Below, in pieces: positions 16,988 to 25,027 of a stretch of DNA of 47,240 nucleotides. Positions within the stretch are counted from its first letter, which is position 1. Each line of letters begins with the position of its first letter. The position numbers were made by a program, and so were the translations under genes. The notes under the pieces were generated by a model. The model saw nothing but the letters and a program-made list of their open reading frames with translations, was not told the origin of the DNA and ran no database searches. The DNA lies in NCBI GenBank assembly GCA_039029315.1, contig JBCCGK010000094.1, forward strand, positions 1-47,240, in the 5' to 3' direction. This DNA is from JBCCCJ01 sp039029315. Lineage in GTDB: Bacteria; Bacteroidota; Bacteroidia; J057.

Positions 16988-16995
16988 TATCTTTG
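16988..16995 (+). promoter_or_regulatory. -7 box of the coiled-coil membrane gene
   Basis: TATCTTTG fits TAnnTTTG and lies 24 bp before ATG 17019. It supports that start over an in-frame TTG at 16944, and suggests the gene can be transcribed separately from the giant protein, 105 bp upstream. Confidence 0.55.
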
Positions 16996-17018
16996 CTAAG
17001 AAGCATTGCGATTGTCTT

Positions 17019-17996
17019 ATGGCGAATACTCAAAATAATCGAAACTATATCATCCTTGGAGGCTTGGGCCTCGCGACAGTGATAGCTTTCCTTCTCATCA
17101 ACTATTTTTCTGGTTCTGGTTCAGGGAGATCTTCCAAAGTAACGGTAGACGAATTGAACACTGAGATTCTCCAATTGGAGAGTAGCTTGCTGGAATTGGA
17201 GGTGGTGATGGAAACCGGAAATACGGAAAATCAGACGCTGAAAACGCTTCTGGACCAAAAATATGATCAGATCACTTTTATGGAGCAGGAGATCGAACGC
17301 CTGGAGCGAGAAGGCAAAGCGGATGACGCTCTGATCCGGACGCTGAGAAACAAAGTGAGTAAGGCCAGAACTGAAATCGTGGAACGGTACAAACTGCAGA
17401 TCAACGAATTGGTTAAGGACAATTCTGATCTTGTCCAGACCATAGACAGTGTGAGTCTGACAGAATTCCAGCGAGACAGCATGTATCAGGTCAAATTTGA
17501 CAGCCTGAGGATTGCCTTGGAGGATTGTGCCAGCCCTCAGAGCCGATCTGAAGAGGCAACCAAACCAGAAGCCTTAAGACCCATCCTGAAAGCAAAACTG
17601 TTTAATTTCAAATCACAGACTTCTGAAGATGCCAAGAAGAAGCCCTTTCGAGGAAGAGTCAGAGCAAAAAATCTTCACACTATAGATATCGGGTTTACAC
17701 TGGAAGGAAATGAGTTGGTGCCAAACTCAACCAAATATGTATACATCCTGCTTCAGGATCCTGATGGGAAAACCTATTCGAACATTCGTGAAGGATTTGG
17801 AGGGGAATTTATGTTGAATGGCCGTCAGATCGTCTATTCCCTGAAGGCAATTATAGAGTACAAACATGGTCAACCAAATCTTTCGAATACAGAATTCACC
17901 TTTGAATCAAAAAAAGATGTCAAGAAAGGAACACATATCCTGAAAGTCTATCATGAAGAGACTGTAATCGGGACGCATTCTTTATTCTTCTTTTAA
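17019..17996 (+). CDS. Membrane-anchored coiled-coil protein with C-terminal beta domain
   Basis: 325 residues. One N-terminal TM (residues about 10-30, YIILGGLGLATVIAFLLINY) with no cleavage site, then a Gly/Ser linker. A long coiled coil spans about 38-150 (heptads such as LNTEILQLESSLLELEVV and MEQEIERLEREGKADDALIR). A Pro/Lys linker follows at about 175-195. The C-terminal 130 residues are beta-rich (IDIGFTLEGNELVPNSTKYV, VYILLQDPDGKTYSN, THILKVYHEETVIGTHSLFF). N-in topology puts the coiled coil and beta domain in the periplasm, the side predicted for the TPR-WG-WD40 part of the neighbouring giant protein. No named family is recognised; similar proteins beside WD40 membrane proteins in this phylum would be worth looking for. 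Confidence 0.85.
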   Translation: MANTQNNRNYIILGGLGLATVIAFLLINYFSGSGSGRSSKVTVDELNTEILQLESSLLELEVVMETGNTENQTLKTLLDQKYDQITFMEQEIERLEREGKADDALIRTLRNKVSKARTEIVERYKLQINELVKDNSDLVQTIDSVSLTEFQRDSMYQVKFDSLRIALEDCASPQSRSEEATKPEALRPILKAKLFNFKSQTSEDAKKKPFRGRVRAKNLHTIDIGFTLEGNELVPNSTKYVYILLQDPDGKTYSNIREGFGGEFMLNGRQIVYSLKAIIEYKHGQPNLSNTEFTFESKKDVKKGTHILKVYHEETVIGTHSLFFF

Positions 17997-18105
17997 AGAG
18001 GATACATATTGTTCCAGACTTTATATTTTTTCAGACTTTTTGTAAATTATTGCCCTGTCACTGCTTTGTTGGTTTCTGCTTGTTTAACTCTTGCTAAGAG
18101 ACATC

Positions 18106-18648
18106 ATGATGAATATCAACCCGCTTGCTAATCAAAAGCGATCTTACCGTCTCCTTGTTCTTTTTTCTATTTTATCCACTGCCGTCCTCATTGGTTGGAT
18201 ATTGGCACAACTAATCCTTCCCAACCAATCTTCTGCCTCTTATGATAGTTCCTTTGTGATCGAAGGAATGGAGACAGAACTGATTGAATGCACCTTTATC
18301 CTGTCTCTGGATCTTCCAAATGAAAATCATGCTGCAAGAAAGCGGCAACTGAATCTGATTGGCCGAAAACTAACAGCTTTTGAACGGAGATTAGAGAGAG
18401 GCTCTCAAAACGGAAATATAGATGCGCACGTCCTGCGCCAATTTCAAAAAAGATCTCAAAGACTGAAAAAGCAACTGCTATTCCTTTCGCAGGAACAACA
18501 GCAGGAGGATAGACATACCTGGAACCCGGATATTTTGCCGATTGGAGAAGAGGAGGAAGTCTTTCTGATGAGAAAGCGGTCTTCTACTGACCAACAGTGG
18601 AAAAATAAGAGGCAGTGCTTCAAAAAGTACCAGCTTCCCCGTCATTGA
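18106..18648 (+). CDS. Small single-TM protein with basic helical domain
   Basis: 180 residues from ATG 18106 (a second ATG follows at once; an in-frame TTG at 18091 is less likely). A basic N-terminus (NQKRSYR) precedes one TM at about 17-38 (LLVLFSILSTAVLIGWILAQ). A short polar loop follows, then a strongly basic amphipathic helix about 78-130 (RKRQLNLIGRKLTAFERRLE, FQKRSQRLKKQLLFLSQ). The C-terminus is charged with acidic EEEE and basic NKRQCFKK runs. No family recognised. It lies 109 bp after the coiled-coil gene, same direction, and seems part of the island. Confidence 0.75.
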   Translation: MMNINPLANQKRSYRLLVLFSILSTAVLIGWILAQLILPNQSSASYDSSFVIEGMETELIECTFILSLDLPNENHAARKRQLNLIGRKLTAFERRLERGSQNGNIDAHVLRQFQKRSQRLKKQLLFLSQEQQQEDRHTWNPDILPIGEEEEVFLMRKRSSTDQQWKNKRQCFKKYQLPRH

Positions 18649-18724
18649 TTCAGCTATTTGTTTGCAATTCATATCTTCTTCCTGATTGGGAAGAGGAGCC
18701 CTGACTATATTACACCTGCTTGTT

Positions 18725-18994
18725 ATGCGACAAGAAGCGAGACTTATCAATCGTGGAGAGCAGTTTGAGTACCTTGAAAATGATCGGCGATATGCAGGTC
18801 AGTGTGTTTGGGAGTGGGAAGGTGCCAGACGTTCTTATCCAATTACCTTGCTTGCAAATTCCATTGGCCGAAAAGGAATCGGCCTATTTTTGCCCATGAC
18901 CCGTAGACGAAAAAACAAAATTGCAGATCGGGTGAAACAATTATTAGAACATCAAATTCAGGGAGCGCAAGTACGGATTTGGTGGGAACCCTAA
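18725..18994 (+). CDS. Conserved-looking 89-residue protein
   Basis: 89 residues, no signal or TM. It opens MRQEARLINRGEQFEYLEND, continues with a WEWEG turn, then SYPITLLANSIGRKGIGLFL and a basic patch TRRRKNKIADRVKQLLEHQ, ending VRIWWEP. The mix of beta-like and helical segments and the codon pattern look like a real compact protein, not a random frame. Start ATG 18725 gives the plausible N-terminus; a GTG/ATG-type start about 39 bp upstream would add an unlikely hydrophobic leader. It is the last gene before the MITE-like element. Function unknown. Confidence 0.6.
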   Translation: MRQEARLINRGEQFEYLENDRRYAGQCVWEWEGARRSYPITLLANSIGRKGIGLFLPMTRRRKNKIADRVKQLLEHQIQGAQVRIWWEP

Positions 18995-19019
18995 AGAGGA
19001 AAAAAGACATGCTGAATCG

Positions 19020-19201
19020 AGAGACTGTTTGGGGTTGATTTTTGTTTTTGCTATGCTCCTTTTTTTTCCTTCTTCGATGCAGACCTCCTCATTAGTGCGG
19101 CTTAGTTTTGACCGCTTGGTCTGCTGCGTTGTAGGGTTTGCACCTTGAAGGCCTAAAAATGAGCAATAACAATTCCTATAAACAAAACGCAAACAGTCTC
19201 T
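19020..19201. mobile_element. MITE-like element, copy 1 (182 bp)
   Basis: Perfect 12-bp terminal inverted repeats AGAGACTGTTTG (19020-19031) and CAAACAGTCTCT (19190-19201). It is non-coding. An internal hairpin pairs GCAGACC with GGTCTGC, enclosing GCGG/CCGC. The outer 11 bp are identical to those of the element at 28238-28387. No obvious target duplication flanks it. The remainder of 18995-19251 has no gene. Confidence 0.7.
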
Positions 19202-19251
19202 GAGTTTCTTTGGATTTTACATATCCATATGAGAATCAAGCCAGTTAACTT

Positions 19252-19920
19252 TCATCCTTGTTTGACTTGCACATGACTATTCCCCAAGCCTGCCAGAATA
19301 AAATCTTTGCACACCCGTGCGACATCAGCTTCCTTCATCTTCCCTCTGGGCTTGTACCAGTGCTGAATCCAGTTGGTAGCTGACAACAGCATAGAGGTTG
19401 CAAACTTTGTTGGAATAGGACGAAAAACACCAGCTTCTATCCCCCGTTTCAGAACATCTGAAAAAGCTTCCTCATAAGTTTGGATCAATTTTTTGTACTG
19501 GCTTCGGCGAGGTTCCGAAAGTTCCTGCCATTCCTTGAAAAAGATCGCTGCAGCATCGATGTTGCGAACAATCACTGAGATGTGGATCCGAATCATGCCC
19601 GCCAACTGGCTCTCCGGATCATCAGCCTGTGCATGTTGATGCAACACTGCCGTGTGGAATTCTCGAGCGCACCGCAAGGCAATCTCCCATAGAATCTCCT
19701 CCTTAGACTTGTAGTGGCTGTATAAGCTGGCTGGCTTGATGTCGAGTTCTTCAGCAAGATCTCGCATGGAAGCAGTCAAGTATCCTTTGCGACTGAACAA
19801 CTCCTGGGCTTTATCTAGGATTTGTTGTTTTCGCTTACTAAGAACTTTGATGTCAGAGAAAGGCGGCATGTGATTCGAAACTGGCAAAGGACTAAGTAGG
19901 GATTTTTTACCAAACATCAA
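19252..19920 (-). CDS. TetR/AcrR-family regulator, KstR2-like
   Basis: 222 residues. The N-terminal helix-turn-helix spans about 28-75 (RKQQILDKAQELFSRKGYLT, MRDLAEELDIKPASLYSHY, KSKEEILWEIA), a canonical TetR DNA-binding domain. The ligand domain has the FFKEWQELSEPRRSQYKKL segment and the NWIQHWYKPRGKM motif typical of the KstR2-type C-terminal domain, whose members often sense acyl-CoA thioesters. It is divergent from nuoN over a 134-bp spacer that carries an inverted repeat, so it may control itself and nuoN. The extra 17 N-terminal residues could be trimmed by starting at a later Met. Confidence 0.92.
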   Translation of the reverse strand: MMFGKKSLLSPLPVSNHMPPFSDIKVLSKRKQQILDKAQELFSRKGYLTASMRDLAEELDIKPASLYSHYKSKEEILWEIALRCAREFHTAVLHQHAQADDPESQLAGMIRIHISVIVRNIDAAAIFFKEWQELSEPRRSQYKKLIQTYEEAFSDVLKRGIEAGVFRPIPTKFATSMLLSATNWIQHWYKPRGKMKEADVARVCKDFILAGLGNSHVQVKQG

Positions 19921-19939
19921 AATACCTCCTTCTATTTCA

Positions 19940-19999
19940 CCTGTCGATAGTCAATTTTACGACTCAATTTTGAAACTGACAGGGGATATACTAACTTCG
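19940..19999. promoter_or_regulatory. Candidate TetR operator and nuoN promoter
   Basis: CCTGTC (19940-19945) pairs with GACAGG (19978-19983), and the inner parts continue imperfectly (GTCAA/TTGAAAC). Two copies of TCAATTTT lie inside, 15 bp apart. A possible promoter for nuoN overlaps: TTTTGA (19968-19973), 18 bp, TAACTTCG (19992-19999). A dyad overlapping a promoter between a TetR gene and its divergent neighbour is a common operator layout. Confidence 0.4.
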
Positions 20000-20054
20000 C
20001 CGCGTGTACCTGTATACACAATTATTCTGAACCAATAAACTAGTTCCGCACCAA

Positions 20055-21545
20055 ATGGAAGCCTTCCCATTCAGCGTCGCAGCCTTAGGCGAATCCACCC
20101 AACTAATGTTGCCCCTTCTATTGCTTCTGCTAACAGGGCTTGTCCTAATGGTCCTGGATGCTTTTAACTCCAAAGCACCACTCGCCTGGATCGCAGGGAT
20201 TGGATTAGGGGTATCTGCATTGTTGGCTGGTATGCAGGGAGATACAGACACACATATTGTATTTTTTGGAATGATGGAAGCAGGGGGAATCGCCCCGATG
20301 GTTCATATATTCCTGTGTTTGTCGGCTATTTTTACCTTGCCATTCCTGAGAGATTATCTCCTTAGGCAGGATCGCATGATCAAAGATGTGTACGCACTCC
20401 TGATTTTTAGCGTCATTGGAATGATCCTCATGGCCAACGCAAATGACCTGATCATGACCTTCATCGGGTTGGAAACCATGTCTATTTGCCTGTACATCTT
20501 TGCAGCTCTGTACAAAACTGATGTGGCATCTAATGAAGCAGGAATGAAATATTTCCTCCTTGGCTCCTTTGCCTCAGCCTTTCTGCTTTTTGGAATATCA
20601 CTTGTATACGGCATCACCGGATATACCAATCTGGACATGTTGGCTACCGCTGAATCACTGGAACTCATGGCGCACAATGAGTCCATTTTTTATGTCGCAG
20701 CGGGATTGATTCTGGTTGGGTTTTTGTTCAAAGTTGCAGCTGTTCCTTTCCACAACTGGACCCCGGATGTATATGAAGGGACACCGACACCGCTCGCTGG
20801 ATTTATGGCTACAGGGAGTAAGCTAGCGGCCTTTGTGGCTTTGGGAGTTGTGATGCACAAGCTACAGTTTGTTTCATTTGGGAAGACGATCACCATTGTT
20901 GCATTGGCGGCCCTTTGTACCATGATTTATGGAAACATCGTTGCTGCTCGCCAAGAGAACCTCAAGCGGATGCTTGCCTACTCCAGCATTGCTCACTCGG
21001 GCTATGTATTGCTAGGACTCTGTGCCGATGAAATAGGATTCAAGTCCATTCTCTTTTATATGTTTATCTATACATTGATGAATATCGGGGCCTTTGGGAT
21101 GTTGGGGATGGTAGAAAGAGAATATCCAGATACCAATATGGAAGCGTGGAGAGGGCTCGGAAAATCTTCTCCTTATTTTGCAGGAGCGCTAGCCATTTTC
21201 CTCTTTTCGCTGGCAGGAATTCCTCCACTAGCTGGCTTTATGGCCAAGTATCAGGTATTCATCTCTGCGATCAGTGAAGATCTTGTCTTCCTGGCGACTG
21301 TGGGGATTCTCACTTCCGTGATCGGAGCGTATTATTACATTCGTGTCATTGTATTGATGTTCTTCAAAAGCGATGGAAAGGAGCCCGAGTTCAACCTGTC
21401 ATTCCGCACCTTGCCTGTAGTAAGTATTGCAGTATTGGTGGGCTTGATTTTGATCTTTGGTGTATTCCCGTCTTTGATCCTTAATCCAATCGATGCTGCT
21501 TTTGCTGGGTCCGGGCTTGATACTTATATCTCTTTGATCCCATAG
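20055..21545 (+). CDS. nuoN: NADH-quinone oxidoreductase subunit N
   Basis: 496 residues, about 14 TM segments, the antiporter-like (MrpD-related) proton-channel subunit N of complex I in the inner membrane. The key family motif FKVAAVPFHNWTPDVYEGTP, with the conserved Lys and the PFHxWxPDVY signature, is present. So are NLKRMLAYSSIAHSGYVLLG and the SLAGIPPLAGFMAKY motif. Length fits NuoN. It starts at ATG 20055 after a short divergent spacer. Unusually, no other nuo gene is adjacent: tetR is upstream on the other strand and a TauE gene converges downstream, overlapping its end by 22 bp. Confidence 0.93.
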   Translation: MEAFPFSVAALGESTQLMLPLLLLLLTGLVLMVLDAFNSKAPLAWIAGIGLGVSALLAGMQGDTDTHIVFFGMMEAGGIAPMVHIFLCLSAIFTLPFLRDYLLRQDRMIKDVYALLIFSVIGMILMANANDLIMTFIGLETMSICLYIFAALYKTDVASNEAGMKYFLLGSFASAFLLFGISLVYGITGYTNLDMLATAESLELMAHNESIFYVAAGLILVGFLFKVAAVPFHNWTPDVYEGTPTPLAGFMATGSKLAAFVALGVVMHKLQFVSFGKTITIVALAALCTMIYGNIVAARQENLKRMLAYSSIAHSGYVLLGLCADEIGFKSILFYMFIYTLMNIGAFGMLGMVEREYPDTNMEAWRGLGKSSPYFAGALAIFLFSLAGIPPLAGFMAKYQVFISAISEDLVFLATVGILTSVIGAYYYIRVIVLMFFKSDGKEPEFNLSFRTLPVVSIAVLVGLILIFGVFPSLILNPIDAAFAGSGLDTYISLIP

Positions 21546-22315
21546 TAGAGCAGCAATATCGTGGACAGAACAGTCGCTGCAATCACGAATTTTCGATAAA
21601 AGGACTCATTGAGCTGCTTGACCAGCCAGACTCCTATGGCTGCGCCCACAAGAATAATTGGGAGCATACTGAGATTCATCACAAAGGTATTCCAATGGAT
21701 AGTCTTCCACACAAATATGTGAAAAGGAACCTTTGATAGATTGATCAGAAAGAAAAACCAGGCTGTGGTGCCAATGAACTGATTTTTGGGTAAATGCATA
21801 GATAGCAGATACACCGCAATTACCGCCCCGGCAGCATTGCCTACCATGGTCGTGAATCCTCCAAGGATGCCCATGATGGCTGAGAACCACCAATAATCCG
21901 GGACTTCTGTTACCTGTTTCAATTCCATATAGATCATCAGAATCAGGCTTGCCAGAATGATGAATCCAAGTAGAATTTTGAACCAGACCTCAGGGATATA
22001 ATCGCCGACAATGGTCCCAATGATCACCCCAAGAATCGCCCAGGGAATCAGTCGAAACACATGTTTCCACTGAGCAGATCGATTGTAATAGCTCACCCCA
22101 AATACATCTGCCATGATCAACATGGGGAGCAAGATGCCGGTGGATGCTTTGGCCTCAAAAATCAAGGCCATAATCGGTACCACTAGATTATAAATTCCTT
22201 GCACGCCTGTTTTGGACATGCCTACAAACATGGCACATAAGGCAATCAGGCCCCATTGGGTGGTCGTTAGATCAAAGCTAGATAATATGTCTCCCATGAA
22301 GGGCAAATGTAGCAA
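21524..22315 (-). CDS. TauE/SafE-family anion exporter
   Basis: 263 residues with about eight TM segments. It has the two-fold repeated TauE/SafE (former DUF81) pattern, e.g. GMSKTGVQGIYNLVVPIMAL near 35-54 and GGFTTMVGNAAGAVIAVYLL near the middle. Members export sulfite, sulfoacetate or related organic anions; the substrate cannot be told here. The gene converges on nuoN, and the last 22 bp of the two coding regions overlap. It lies 113 bp downstream of the coiled-coil gene, with a terminator between them. Confidence 0.9.
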   Translation of the reverse strand: MLHLPFMGDILSSFDLTTTQWGLIALCAMFVGMSKTGVQGIYNLVVPIMALIFEAKASTGILLPMLIMADVFGVSYYNRSAQWKHVFRLIPWAILGVIIGTIVGDYIPEVWFKILLGFIILASLILMIYMELKQVTEVPDYWWFSAIMGILGGFTTMVGNAAGAVIAVYLLSMHLPKNQFIGTTAWFFFLINLSKVPFHIFVWKTIHWNTFVMNLSMLPIILVGAAIGVWLVKQLNESFYRKFVIAATVLSTILLLYYGIKEI

Positions 22316-22362
22316 GAATCAGCAGTCTCACAAGCCATGCTGGAAATTGGCGTATATAGAAA

Positions 22363-22384
22363 GGGAGCCTCTGTTGAGGCTCCC
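22363..22384 (-). terminator. Rho-independent-type terminator
   Basis: Perfect 9-bp stem GGGAGCCTC / GAGGCTCCC with the tetraloop TGTT. Read on the minus strand it is followed by TTTCTATATA, so it probably ends the transcript of the gene at 22429-23244. Confidence 0.75.
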
Positions 22385-22428
22385 TGGGCGTATCGTCTGT
22401 TTGATTATAAATGAAGCGACAGAAATAT

Positions 22429-23244
22429 CTAGTTATTGTTGCCTCCTTCGCCTCCCTCTTCTGTCTTCTTTTCTTCCTCGGTCTTTTCTTCTGCTCCTTC
22501 GTCCTTGATCTCACCTATTCGAGAGACTTCAGCACTTCCATCTCTGGCGGCTCTTCTGGCTACAGCGGCATCAAATGATTCGGTCTTCGTGGCTTCCAGT
22601 TTGGTGCGGAATTCATTCAGGTTGCCCTCTTCAGATTGGATAGTCTGGATTTGGGTAGCCCTTGCCACCTTATTATCTTCAATGGCTTGCAGGGTTTCGG
22701 CCAATTTTTGTTCAAGGTTAACAGAGTCTTTTTCCAGTTTTTCCTGCTCTTTGATCGCTTTGGCAATCACTTTTTCCTGATCCTCGATTGCCAACTCCAT
22801 CTCATATATTTTGACATCATATTCCAATCCTTGAAGAAAGTCCGTTGCATTGGCCATTTCTTCAGGGAAGGTTTCTGAGGTCATGAAGTTCATATTTCCA
22901 CTGGACATAAACAGGGTGATTCGTGAGCTGTTTTTATCACTTTTTCCTACCCGATCTACTTTGTAGTAGACATCCATTCGATTGCTGGATAGATCAGCGT
23001 GATGTACGCCTTCATACATTTTTAAGCCACTCTTGACCTTGGCTTTGCTACCTGTTGCCAGTTTGAATTTTTGGTCCAGAACGGCAGATACATTTTTCGA
23101 CTGACCCCTCAGAACAATAGACAGCGCATTCTTCGTTTCTTTTTTCATGAAGGATTGATTCCCTTCAGAAACATCTTGTGCCCATCCAGAGAAGGACAGA
23201 ACAGCCAAAGACAGCAATGTGGTGAGTAGATGTGTTAATTTCAT
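22429..23244 (-). CDS. Secreted coiled-coil protein with acidic tail
   Basis: 271 residues. Signal peptide 1-22 (ends SGWAQ). Residues about 30-130 form a compact domain with VLRGQSKNVSAVLDQKFKLA and MDVYYKVDRVGKS strands. About 140-215 is a coiled coil (EMELAIEDQEKVIAKAIKEQ, NLEQKLAETLQAIED). The last 30 residues are low-complexity Glu/Lys/Gly (EEKTEEEKKTEEGGEGGNNN). No named family is recognised. It probably resides in the periplasm or at the cell surface. It is followed by its own terminator. Confidence 0.82.
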   Translation of the reverse strand: MKLTHLLTTLLSLAVLSFSGWAQDVSEGNQSFMKKETKNALSIVLRGQSKNVSAVLDQKFKLATGSKAKVKSGLKMYEGVHHADLSSNRMDVYYKVDRVGKSDKNSSRITLFMSSGNMNFMTSETFPEEMANATDFLQGLEYDVKIYEMELAIEDQEKVIAKAIKEQEKLEKDSVNLEQKLAETLQAIEDNKVARATQIQTIQSEEGNLNEFRTKLEATKTESFDAAVARRAARDGSAEVSRIGEIKDEGAEEKTEEEKKTEEGGEGGNNN

Positions 23245-23338
23245 GTGAAAAGAGTTGTTGAAGATTCCAAATGCAAATGAATTCCTACTACTTTCTATGT
23301 ATTGGGACGATAAATACTGGAAAGAGTCACAATCTTTT

Positions 23339-24583
23339 TCACATTGTTACAATCAATAATTCTATATCTCTGTAATTCATGCTCATCCCGAATAGACTTG
23401 CCATATTCTTTTTGGTCAGATGACGCCGATAGATATAGATTCCTTGTTTGAGTCCTTCATTGTATTTGACAAGATTGTCAATCCCTCCATTGTCCCCTAT
23501 ATTGACAAGCAAAGGACCCATAATGTTGCTGATTGCGATGGATGCAGTTCTGGCAACTCTGGAGGCAATGTTGGGGACACAGTAATGGATGACACCATGT
23601 TTGACAAAGGTCGGTTGGTCATGAGAGGTCAAGCGGCTGGTCTCGATACAGCCGCCCTGATCGATGGCGACATCAATGATGACAGATCCTTCACTCATAG
23701 ATTTGACCATGTCTTCAGTGACGACCATAGGGGCGCGGCCATCTTCCCGATAAGCTGCGCCAATCAGGACATCAGACGCCTGGACAGCTTCCTGTATATA
23801 ATTGCCTTGAGCGATGGAGGTATAGACATTGATGCCTAATTCTTTCTCAATTCGTCTGAGTTTATATATCTCTTCATCGATGATACGTACCCGTGCGCCC
23901 ATGCCCATGGCTGTCTGGGCAGCATTGAAGCCTACTGTGCCAGCACCGATAATGGTGATTTCTGCAGGTGGAATGCCTGTGATCCCTCCCAGAAGAATTC
24001 CTTGCCCATCGTTTTTGCCAGTCAGCAATTCTGAGGCAATGTGTATGGTTGACACTCCGGCAATCTCACTCATCATTTGGACTAGCGGGTGAGATCCATC
24101 TCCACTTCTATAGAACTCAAATCCTATAGCTGTGATATTTTTTTTGATCAATTGGCTGAGATAATCTGGTGTGAGGCTTCCCAGATTGACTGCCGAGATC
24201 AATATTTGATTTTCTTTGAGTAAGGGAATGCGATCTTCAGACAGAGGAGAAACCTTCAGGATGATGTCCGCTTGCTTGAAAACATCTTCCACCTTATAGC
24301 AGATAATGGCACCCGCCTGACTGTAGTCATGATCAGAATACCGTGCTCCTTTCCCAGCTTCATGTTCGATAAATACCTGGTGGTCATTGGCCACAAGAAC
24401 CTTGGCAGTAGCAGGGGTAATGGCTACCCTGTTTTCGTGATAAATAGCTTCTTTTGGAATGCCAATCCTCAGGCTTTTTTTTGATCTGCTGGTTCGTACG
24501 GCTAATTCTTGCGGTACAGCCCAGGAACCAGGATAGATTCCAGAAAACAATCCCCGATCTATAGAAAATTCTATTTTTCCCAT
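23339..24583 (-). CDS. ald: Alanine dehydrogenase / PNT-family protein
   Basis: 414 residues. The family oxidatively deaminates L-alanine to pyruvate with NAD. N-terminal domain: LRIGIPKEAIYHENRVAITP (39-58). The Rossmann loop is IGAGTVG (212-218), followed by GARVRIIDEE. Lys110 in ADIILKVSPL matches the substrate-contacting Lys. The usual His-bearing segment (TYLHLA in typical Ald) reads SAVNLG (130-135), so the catalytic His is not at its normal place. The N-terminus is about 35 residues longer than usual. Starts 4 bp after tsaE ends, within a thioredoxin-tsaE-ald unit. The altered motif leaves room for another activity in the Ald/transhydrogenase family. Confidence 0.82.
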   Translation of the reverse strand: MGKIEFSIDRGLFSGIYPGSWAVPQELAVRTSRSKKSLRIGIPKEAIYHENRVAITPATAKVLVANDHQVFIEHEAGKGARYSDHDYSQAGAIICYKVEDVFKQADIILKVSPLSEDRIPLLKENQILISAVNLGSLTPDYLSQLIKKNITAIGFEFYRSGDGSHPLVQMMSEIAGVSTIHIASELLTGKNDGQGILLGGITGIPPAEITIIGAGTVGFNAAQTAMGMGARVRIIDEEIYKLRRIEKELGINVYTSIAQGNYIQEAVQASDVLIGAAYREDGRAPMVVTEDMVKSMSEGSVIIDVAIDQGGCIETSRLTSHDQPTFVKHGVIHYCVPNIASRVARTASIAISNIMGPLLVNIGDNGGIDNLVKYNEGLKQGIYIYRRHLTKKNMASLFGMSMNYRDIELLIVTM

Positions 24584-24587
24584 ACAA

Positions 24588-25010
24588 TCAGTAGCTTAGG
24601 GTAATCTCTCTCCAATTGTTCTCCAAAACGATCAATCGCAGCTTGGCTGTCTGAGAAGGAATCAAGCCAGGAATCCGTTCAGGCCACTCCATGAATACAT
24701 ATTCCCCTGAATCCAGGTACTCTTCCAATCCAATATCATAGGCTTCTATTTCTGATTGGAGTCGATAGAAATCAAAATGATATACCATATCCTGAGCGGC
24801 TTCGTATGTGTGAACCAGGGTGAAGGTAGGACTTGTAACCGGTTCCTGAACGCCCAAAGCCTCACAGAAAGACCGGATAAGAGTGGTTTTCCCAGCCCCC
24901 AAACTACCGTAAAATGCAAAAATTCTCTTTGGATTACAAACCTCCAAAATGTTTTTTGCAATCATGGGAAGCTCTGATTCTGAGCGACTCAGGTATTGTT
25001 TCTCTGTCAT
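24588..25010 (-). CDS. tsaE: tRNA t6A biosynthesis ATPase TsaE
   Basis: 140 residues, P-loop ATPase required with TsaB and TsaD for making threonylcarbamoyl-adenosine at position 37 of ANN-decoding tRNAs. Walker A is GSLGAGKT (35-42). Further hallmarks: SPTFTLVHTYE (about 79-89), HFDFYRL, and GLEEYLDSGEYVFMEWPERI with the Walker B-like acidic end. Full length. It lies between a thioredoxin gene (17 bp upstream) and ald (4 bp downstream), a common Bacteroidota arrangement of tsaE with ald. Confidence 0.95.
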   Translation of the reverse strand: MTEKQYLSRSESELPMIAKNILEVCNPKRIFAFYGSLGAGKTTLIRSFCEALGVQEPVTSPTFTLVHTYEAAQDMVYHFDFYRLQSEIEAYDIGLEEYLDSGEYVFMEWPERIPGLIPSQTAKLRLIVLENNWREITLSY

Positions 25011-25027
25011 GTTGAGTTCCAGGCTTA

